From Burkholderiaceae bacterium (GTDB lineage Bacteria > Pseudomonadota > Gammaproteobacteria > Burkholderiales > Burkholderiaceae_C): DNA of 41,561 nt. Shown piece after piece: positions 36,741 through 41,561 of the stretch. The DNA lies in assembly GCA_024710165.1 (NCBI GenBank), contig JANJVG010000051.1, positions 1-41,561 on the forward strand, given 5' to 3'. Below the pieces are notes generated by a model. That model saw nothing but the letters and a program-made list of their open reading frames with translations. It searched no databases and had not been told where the DNA came from. The position numbers were made by a program, and so were the translations under genes. Position 1 is the first letter of the stretch; each line of letters begins with the position of its first letter.

Positions 36741-36813
36741 ATCAGTGATTCACAGTGCTGTGCGCTGTACGCAGTCAATTGAATAGGCATGACCCAGGCC
36801 AGCGACCGCCGCG

Positions 36814-36900
36814 CAAGGGCCGCCCCGCCGCGCTGGCGGTGTCCCCCTTCCCGGCGAAGCCGAGAGAAGGGGGATGCGGCGCAAGCCGCTCAGGGGGTTG
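36814..36900. repeat. GC-rich REP-like hairpin repeat within the transporter operon
   Basis: Core stem CCCCCTTC (36843-36850) with GAAGGGGG (36866-36873) and an inner GGC/GCC pair, flanked by GGGCCGCCCCGCCGCG on one side and GCGGCGCAAGCCGCTCAGGG on the other. I recall the same GGGGGA...GCGCCTCAGGGGG-type repeat between genes in many Comamonadaceae genomes. It lies between the permease and ATPase genes, in their transcript. Confidence 0.6.
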
Positions 36901-36912
36901 TTCTCCATTTCT

Positions 36913-37824
36913 TCAACGCAGGCGGGGGTTCAAGGCGTCACGCAGCCAGTCGCCGAGCAGATTCACGGACAACGCGATCAGCACCAGCATGGCACCGGGG
37001 AACACGGTGATCCACCATTCGCCCGAGAACAGGTAGTCGTTGCCCACGCGGATCAAGGTGCCCAGCGAGGGCGAGGTGGGCGGCGCCCCCACGCCCAGGA
37101 AGGACAGCGTGGCCTCGGTGATGATGGCCGTGGCGACCTGGATGGTGGCCAGCACCAGCACCGGGCCCATCACGTTGGGCAGGACATGTTTGCGCATGAT
37201 GCGCAGCGAGGGTACACCGGTCACCCGGGCGGCCTGCACGTATTCCTTGTTGCGCTCCACCATGGTCGAGCCGCGCACCGTGCGCGCGTACTGCACCCAG
37301 CCGGTGAGCGAGATCGAAACAATCAGCACGCCGAAGGCCAGCGATTCATGCGCGTTGGGAAACAGCGCCCGGCCCACACCCGCGATCAGCAGCGCCACCA
37401 GAATGGCGGGGAACGACAGCATCACGTCGCACAGGCGCATGAGCACGGCGTCGAGCCAGCCACCCCGAAAACCCGCCAGCAGGCCCAGGGCCACGCCCAC
37501 CACCACCGACAGCGCCACCGAGGCCAGGCCCACCACCAGCGAGATGCGCGCGCCATACATCAGCGCCGAGAGGATGTCGCGCCCCTGGTCGTCGGTGCCC
37601 AGGGGGTATTTCATGGAACCTTCGGCCATCCAGGCCGGGGGCAGGCGGGAGTCGCTCAGCTCGAGGGTGGTGAGGTCGAACGGGTTGTGCGGCGCCACCC
37701 ACCCGGCGAACACCGAGCAGAAAAGGCAGATCAGCGCAATGGCCGCAGCGACCATGGCCATCGGAGAGGTGCGAAAGCTGTGACCGATATCGCTGTCGAA
37801 CCAGCGGGCGAGTGTTGTTTTCAT
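36913..37824 (-). CDS. Peptide ABC transporter permease (DppC/OppC type)
   Basis: 303 residues with about six membrane helices. The N-terminal OppC_N-type segment (AAAIALICLFCSVFAGWVAPHNPFDLTT) is followed by the periplasmic PLGTDDQGRDILSALMYGARISL, a hallmark of DppC. The ATPase-docking EAA loop is EYVQAARVTGVPSLRIMRKHVLPNV. The C-terminal ITEATLSFLGVGAPPTSPSLGTLI is also typical. It forms the inner-membrane channel with the DppB-type subunit. The start ATG lies 19 bp after the M20 hydrolase stop, so the hydrolase is embedded between the two permease genes in one transcript. Confidence 0.95.
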   Translation of the reverse strand: MKTTLARWFDSDIGHSFRTSPMAMVAAAIALICLFCSVFAGWVAPHNPFDLTTLELSDSRLPPAWMAEGSMKYPLGTDDQGRDILSALMYGARISLVVGLASVALSVVVGVALGLLAGFRGGWLDAVLMRLCDVMLSFPAILVALLIAGVGRALFPNAHESLAFGVLIVSISLTGWVQYARTVRGSTMVERNKEYVQAARVTGVPSLRIMRKHVLPNVMGPVLVLATIQVATAIITEATLSFLGVGAPPTSPSLGTLIRVGNDYLFSGEWWITVFPGAMLVLIALSVNLLGDWLRDALNPRLR

Positions 37825-37843
37825 CGGAAAGGATTCTTGAATG

Positions 37844-39061
37844 TCAAAGGCTGGCCAAAGGCATGGCCTGCTCGATCAGGCTGGCGTGCAGCGCGGAACC
37901 GAGCGGAAGGATGTCGTCGTTGAAGTCGTACCGGCTGTTGTGCAGGGCGCTGCCGCTGGCCCCCGTGCCCTGGCCGATGCGCAGGTAGGCGCCGGGCTTG
38001 GTCTGCAACATGAAGGAAAAGTCCTCGGCGCCCATGCTGGGTTCGAGGTCGCGCACCACATGGTCCGCACCCACCAGGGACTCGGCCACGTCGCCGGCAA
38101 ACTGGGCCTCGGCCTCGGAGTTGATGGTGGCCGGGTAGATGCGCTCATACTGCACCGTGGCTGTGGCACCAAAACCCAGGGCGACGGCGTTGCACATTTC
38201 CTTGAGGCGCTTTTCCACCAGTTCCTGCACGACCGGGTCGAAGGTGCGCACCGTGCCCACGATGCGCGCCACACCCGGCAGCACGCTGAAGGCGCCCAGA
38301 TCGCCCGCCTGCACGGCGCACAGGCTGAGCACCGCACTCTCGATGGGCCGGACATTGCGCGAGACGATGCTTTGCGCCGCCGTGATGATGTGCGCCGCCA
38401 CCAGCACCACATCCACCGTCTGGTAGGCGTGCGCGCCATGGCCGCCGCGCCCGGTAATCTCGATGGTGATGCGGTCGGCGGCCGCCATCATGGGGCCGCT
38501 GTTGAGGCCGACCATGCCCGGCTTGAGCGCCGGCCAGTTGTGCATGGCGTAGATGGACTGCACCGGAAAACGCTCGAACAGGCCGTCCTCCATCATCACG
38601 CGGGCGCCGCCGTAGCCCTCTTCGGCAGGCTGGAACACCAGCACTGCCGTGCCGTCGAAATTCCGTGTCTCGGACAGGTAGCGCGCAGCACCTATGAGCA
38701 TGGCGGTGTGCCCGTCGTGGCCGCATCCGTGCATCAGCCCCGGTTTGCAGGACTTCCAGGAGAACTCGTTGTCTTCATTGATGGGCAGGGCATCCATGTC
38801 GGCGCGCAGACCCACCATGGCGCCGCTGGACTGGCTGCGGCCGCGAATGACGGCCACCACCCCGGTGCGGCCGATGCCGTCGTGGATGGCATCCACACCG
38901 CACAGCCGCAGAGCCTCCTTCACCCGGTTGCTGGTGTATACCTCTTCAAACCCCAGTTCGGGGTGGGCGTGCAGGTCGCGGCGCAGCGCGGTCAGTTCGG
39001 GGTGGAATTGCGCGATGTGCGCAAAGGCCCGGCCGCCGGCTTTCAGGCGGGGGGGCTGCAT
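37844..39061 (-). CDS. M20 family amidohydrolase (aminoacylase/hippurate hydrolase-like)
   Basis: 405 residues. The M20D peptidase fold with metal ligands in LMHGCGHDGHTAMLIG, the general-base pair in FQPAEEGYGGARVM, MHNWPALKPG, GRGGHGAHAYQTVD in the dimerisation domain, and the C-terminal MGAEDFSFML and LHNSRYDFND. Family members cleave N-acyl amino acids, hippurate-like amides or similar conjugates in the cytoplasm. The start ATG (MQPPRLKAGGR) lies one base after the DppB-type stop (TGAcATG) with GGGAGG upstream, so it is tightly coupled to the transporter. This suggests that the transporter brings in the amide or acyl-peptide that this enzyme splits. The exact substrate is unknown. Confidence 0.93.
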   Translation of the reverse strand: MQPPRLKAGGRAFAHIAQFHPELTALRRDLHAHPELGFEEVYTSNRVKEALRLCGVDAIHDGIGRTGVVAVIRGRSQSSGAMVGLRADMDALPINEDNEFSWKSCKPGLMHGCGHDGHTAMLIGAARYLSETRNFDGTAVLVFQPAEEGYGGARVMMEDGLFERFPVQSIYAMHNWPALKPGMVGLNSGPMMAAADRITIEITGRGGHGAHAYQTVDVVLVAAHIITAAQSIVSRNVRPIESAVLSLCAVQAGDLGAFSVLPGVARIVGTVRTFDPVVQELVEKRLKEMCNAVALGFGATATVQYERIYPATINSEAEAQFAGDVAESLVGADHVVRDLEPSMGAEDFSFMLQTKPGAYLRIGQGTGASGSALHNSRYDFNDDILPLGSALHASLIEQAMPLASL

Positions 39062-39062
39062 G

Positions 39063-40043
39063 TCAATGGCCTCCCGCCTTGCCCACACGCAGGCGCGGAT
39101 CGACGGCAAAGTACAGCAAATCGACCACGAGGTTGATCACCACGAAAATCAGGGCAATCAGGCACAGGTAGGCGGCCATCACGGGAATATCGGCAAACGT
39201 CACCGCCTGGATGAACAGCAGGCCCATGCCCGGCCACTGGAACACGGTCTCGGTGATGATGGCAAAGGCGATCAGGCCGCCCAGTTGCAGGCCGGTGATG
39301 GTCATGACCGGCACCAGCGTGTTCTTGAGGGCATGGCCGAAATGGATGGCCCGGTCCGACAGGCCCCGCGCCCGGGCAAACTTGATGTAGTCGGTGCGCA
39401 GCACCTCCAGCATCTCGGCGCGCACCAGCCGCATGATCAGCGTGAGCTGAAAGATCGCCAGCGTGATGGCGGGCAAGGTGATGTGGTGCCAGCCCTTGGC
39501 CTTGAGCAGCCCCGTGCTCCACCAGCCCATCTGCACCACCTCGCCCCGGCCAAAGCTGGGGAACCAGCCGAGCGTGACGGCAAACACCAGGATCAGCAAA
39601 ATGCCAATCAGGAAGGTAGGCAGGGAGACGCCGAGCAGCGACAGCGTCATGAACAGCTGGCTGGTGAAGGTGCCGCGCTTGAGGGCGGCGTACACGCCCA
39701 TGGGCACGCCAAGGGCGAGCGCCAGAAAGGCTGCCACCAGGGCCAGTTCCAGCGTGGCGGGAAAGCGCTCGGCGATCAGGCTCGAGACCTTGGCGCCCTG
39801 GCGCAGGCTCAGGCCGAATTCGCCCTGGATTGCATTGGCCAAAAAGTGGCCAAACTGGACAATGAACGGCTGATCCAGCCCCAGGCTGGCGCGCAGCTCG
39901 CGCACCTGCTCGGGCGTGGCATCCTGGCCGAGCATGAACACCACAGGGTCGCCCACATACTGGAACAGCATGAAGGAAATGAAAGCCACCGTGACCATGA
40001 CGATCACTGCCTGAATCAGGCGGCGCAATATGAAGGCAAGCAT
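39063..40043 (-). CDS. Peptide ABC transporter permease (DppB/OppB type)
   Basis: 326 residues with six predicted membrane helices. Opening MLAFILRRLIQAVIVMVTVAFISFMLFQYVGDPV is typical of DppB, then the periplasmic LGLDQPFIVQFGHFLANAIQGEFGLSL. The ATPase-docking loop is DYIKFARARGLSDRAIHFGHALKNTLVPV, and ETVFQWPGMGLLFIQAV near the end is also a family mark. It forms the channel with the DppC-type subunit. It is separated from the binding-protein gene by 131 bp with a stable hairpin, and from the M20 hydrolase by one base. Confidence 0.95.
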   Translation of the reverse strand: MLAFILRRLIQAVIVMVTVAFISFMLFQYVGDPVVFMLGQDATPEQVRELRASLGLDQPFIVQFGHFLANAIQGEFGLSLRQGAKVSSLIAERFPATLELALVAAFLALALGVPMGVYAALKRGTFTSQLFMTLSLLGVSLPTFLIGILLILVFAVTLGWFPSFGRGEVVQMGWWSTGLLKAKGWHHITLPAITLAIFQLTLIMRLVRAEMLEVLRTDYIKFARARGLSDRAIHFGHALKNTLVPVMTITGLQLGGLIAFAIITETVFQWPGMGLLFIQAVTFADIPVMAAYLCLIALIFVVINLVVDLLYFAVDPRLRVGKAGGH

Positions 40044-40074
40044 CGGCGAAAAATCGAGTGTGTGTTCGACAACA

Positions 40075-40103
40075 CGCCCGGTTCACTTGTGGTGAGCCGG
40101 GCG
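40075..40103 (-). promoter_or_regulatory. Intercistronic hairpin between binding-protein and permease genes
   Basis: CGCCCGGTTCAC (40075-40086) pairs with GTGAGCCGGGCG (40092-40103) at 11 of 12 positions around a 5-nt loop. No T run follows on the minus strand. It is more likely an mRNA-stabilising or partly attenuating hairpin that lets the binding protein be made in excess over the membrane subunits, as in other binding-protein operons, than a full terminator. Confidence 0.55.
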
Positions 40104-40174
40104 CAGGACTTCAAGCCCGTGCAACGCGACAGCGGAAGCGGTGGCCCCGCGGTCGGTTGAGGGCCGAAACGGTA

Positions 40175-41561
40175 TCAGTTCACCTTGACGAGGCGCATGT
40201 CCACGCGGTTGTCAGCGCGGTGCACCAGTTCGATGTTCTTCTTCATGGCCCAGGGAATAACCTGGTCGTGCAACGGGATGTGCGACACGGTGTCGTTGGA
40301 CAGCTGCAGTGCTTCGGTCAGCATGCGGGCGCGCACGGGGGCGTCGGTCTCGGCCTTGATGCGGTCGACCAGGTAGTCCATGCGCTGGTTGCTGTAGCGG
40401 CCCACGTTGTAGTTGCCGTCCCCGCCCGTGCCCACGGTGCGCACCAGCGACTGCAGGCTGTAAAGGGCGTCAAAGGTGGGCACACCCCAGCCCAGCATGT
40501 AGATGCTGGCTTCGTAGCGCTGCACCATCGGGAAATAGGTGGCTACCGGCATGGTGCGCAGCTTGGCCTTCACGCCGATGCGCGACCACATGGCCGTGAC
40601 AGCCTGGCAGATGGCTTCGTCGTTGATGTAGCGGTTGTTGGGGCAGGCAAAATCCACTTCGAAGCCATCGGCATAGCCCGCCTCGGCCAGCAGCTTCTTG
40701 GCCGCCTCTACGTCGTAAGGGAAGCGCTTGCCCACAGCCTCGGTCCAGCCGGCCACCTGCGGCGCGACGATGGACCCCGTGGGCTTGCCCAGACCGCGCA
40801 TGATGTTGCGTGAGATGGTGTTGGCATCGATGGCCTGGTACAAGGCCTTGCGCACGCGCACGTCCTTGAGCGGGTTCTTGCCCTTGATGTTCGAGCCCGG
40901 CAGTTCTTCGCGGAACTGGTCCATGCCCAGGAAGATGGTGCGGTTCTCGATGCCATCGACCACCTTCAGGTCGGGGCTGGCGCGCAGGCGGCCCAGGTCT
41001 TGCGGCGTGGGGTCGAGCACCATGTCCACCTCGCCCGACAGCAGCGCGGCGATGCGCGTGGCGGCCGACTTGATGGGGGTGTAGACGATCTCGGTCACGT
41101 TGCCGTCCATCTTGCCCCACCAGTTGGGGTTGCGCTTGAAGACCATCTTCACGTCGGGCTGCCACGACTCCAGCGTGTAGGGGCCAGTGCCCATGGCGTT
41201 GCGGTGGGCGAAGTTCTCGTCCGAGGCCTTCATGTCCTTGGGTTCGACCGACTTGTTCTTCTCGGCCCAGGCCTTGCTCATCATGCGCAGTTCGGTCATC
41301 TGGCGCAACAGCACGGGGTTGGGCGCCGAAAGGAACACGTCCACGGTGCTGGCATCCACCTTGACCACCTTGCTGATGCCCTGGACATAGGGGGTGAAGT
41401 TGGACGTCTTGGCCATGGCGCGGCTGATCGAATACACCGCATCGTCGGCCGTGAAGGCCGAGCCGTCATGGAACTTCACGCCCGAGCGCAGATTGAAACG
41501 GACCTGCGTGGGACTGATCTCCTTCCAGGAGGTTGCCAGCACAGGCTCGACCTCGAAGGTC
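40175..41561 (-). CDS. Peptide ABC transporter substrate-binding protein (SBP family 5), 5' end outside the window
   Basis: 462 residues are visible; the signal peptide and the first 50 or so residues lie beyond the right edge. Family 5 (DppA/OppA-like) features: VRFNLRSGVKFHDGSAFTADDAVYSISR, MGTGPYTLESWQPDVKMVFKRNPNWWG, IVYTPIKSAATRIAALLSGEVDMVLDPTPQDL, DVRVRKALYQAIDANTI and, near the end, LTEALQLSNDTVSHIPLHDQVIPWA. It captures the substrate in the periplasm and delivers it to the permeases encoded downstream. It is the first visible gene of the operon. The ligand is not predictable, but the embedded M20 hydrolase suggests an N-acylated or modified peptide. Confidence 0.95.
   Translation of the reverse strand, partial: TFEVEPVLATSWKEISPTQVRFNLRSGVKFHDGSAFTADDAVYSISRAMAKTSNFTPYVQGISKVVKVDASTVDVFLSAPNPVLLRQMTELRMMSKAWAEKNKSVEPKDMKASDENFAHRNAMGTGPYTLESWQPDVKMVFKRNPNWWGKMDGNVTEIVYTPIKSAATRIAALLSGEVDMVLDPTPQDLGRLRASPDLKVVDGIENRTIFLGMDQFREELPGSNIKGKNPLKDVRVRKALYQAIDANTISRNIMRGLGKPTGSIVAPQVAGWTEAVGKRFPYDVEAAKKLLAEAGYADGFEVDFACPNNRYINDEAICQAVTAMWSRIGVKAKLRTMPVATYFPMVQRYEASIYMLGWGVPTFDALYSLQSLVRTVGTGGDGNYNVGRYSNQRMDYLVDRIKAETDAPVRARMLTEALQLSNDTVSHIPLHDQVIPWAMKKNIELVHRADNRVDMRLVKVN

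Noticed and set aside
36913..37923. Plus-strand open frames over the permease and M20 genes
   Set aside because: Antisense shadows of typical permease and peptidase genes, with no start context or family resemblance.

Overview
The window is GC-rich, densely coded DNA from a betaproteobacterium of the Comamonadaceae (Acidovorax-like). I infer this from the best-recognised gene families, the Bug-type solute-binding protein, the argH/algZR neighbourhood, the paired cyanophycin synthetases, and two kinds of short interspersed repeats that I recall from this family. The assignment comes from memory of gene families, not from a search. No rRNA, tRNA or CRISPR array was seen.

Layout. 1-235: start of an IS630-type transposase running off the left edge, then a terminator. 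236-7302 (minus): a very large alpha-2-macroglobulin preceded by a Bug-family binding protein. 7417-10789: argH, divergent from an AlgZ/AlgR-like (LytS/LytTR) two-component pair. 10794-11193: a frameshifted, truncated MOSC-domain remnant. 11362-13159: a luciferase-like flavin monooxygenase convergent with a short-chain dehydrogenase. 13392-15549: an orphan gspF plus a cytosolic-type 5'-nucleotidase. 15687-16121: a small protein of unknown function. 16289-24619: the cyanophycin locus. 24710-27239: a FrnE-type DsbA-family protein, a small secreted protein and a DUF2628/SPOR membrane protein. 27275-32005: a sugar-phosphate block (tal, a KAS III-like enzyme and pgi on the minus strand, with a divergent HexR-type regulator). 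32111-34558: a PEBP-family protein and a lipoprotein 5'-nucleotidase. 34747-41561 (minus): a complete Dpp/Opp-type peptide ABC transporter operon with an M20 amidohydrolase inside it; the binding-protein gene runs off the right edge.

The most interesting part is the cyanophycin locus. Two synthetase paralogs lie head to tail, followed by a translationally coupled creA. A divergent operon encodes an ABC exporter with a zinc-ribbon-like insert, plus a DUF1854 protein. The paralogs look complementary. The first keeps an HxxEH motif in its N domain but has lost the P-loop lysine and the C-terminal lobe of its Mur-ligase-like domain. The second has an intact GTNGKTTT P-loop and C-terminal lobe, but HxxQT where the first has HxxEH. 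This suggests division of labour between primer production (or dipeptide recycling) and polymer synthesis.

A second theme is a family of roughly 40-65 bp AT-richer repeats containing AGCT..N..GCGCTT. They occur singly between genes, once as an inverted dimer between convergent genes, and twice inside open reading frames (the alpha-2-macroglobulin gene and gspF).
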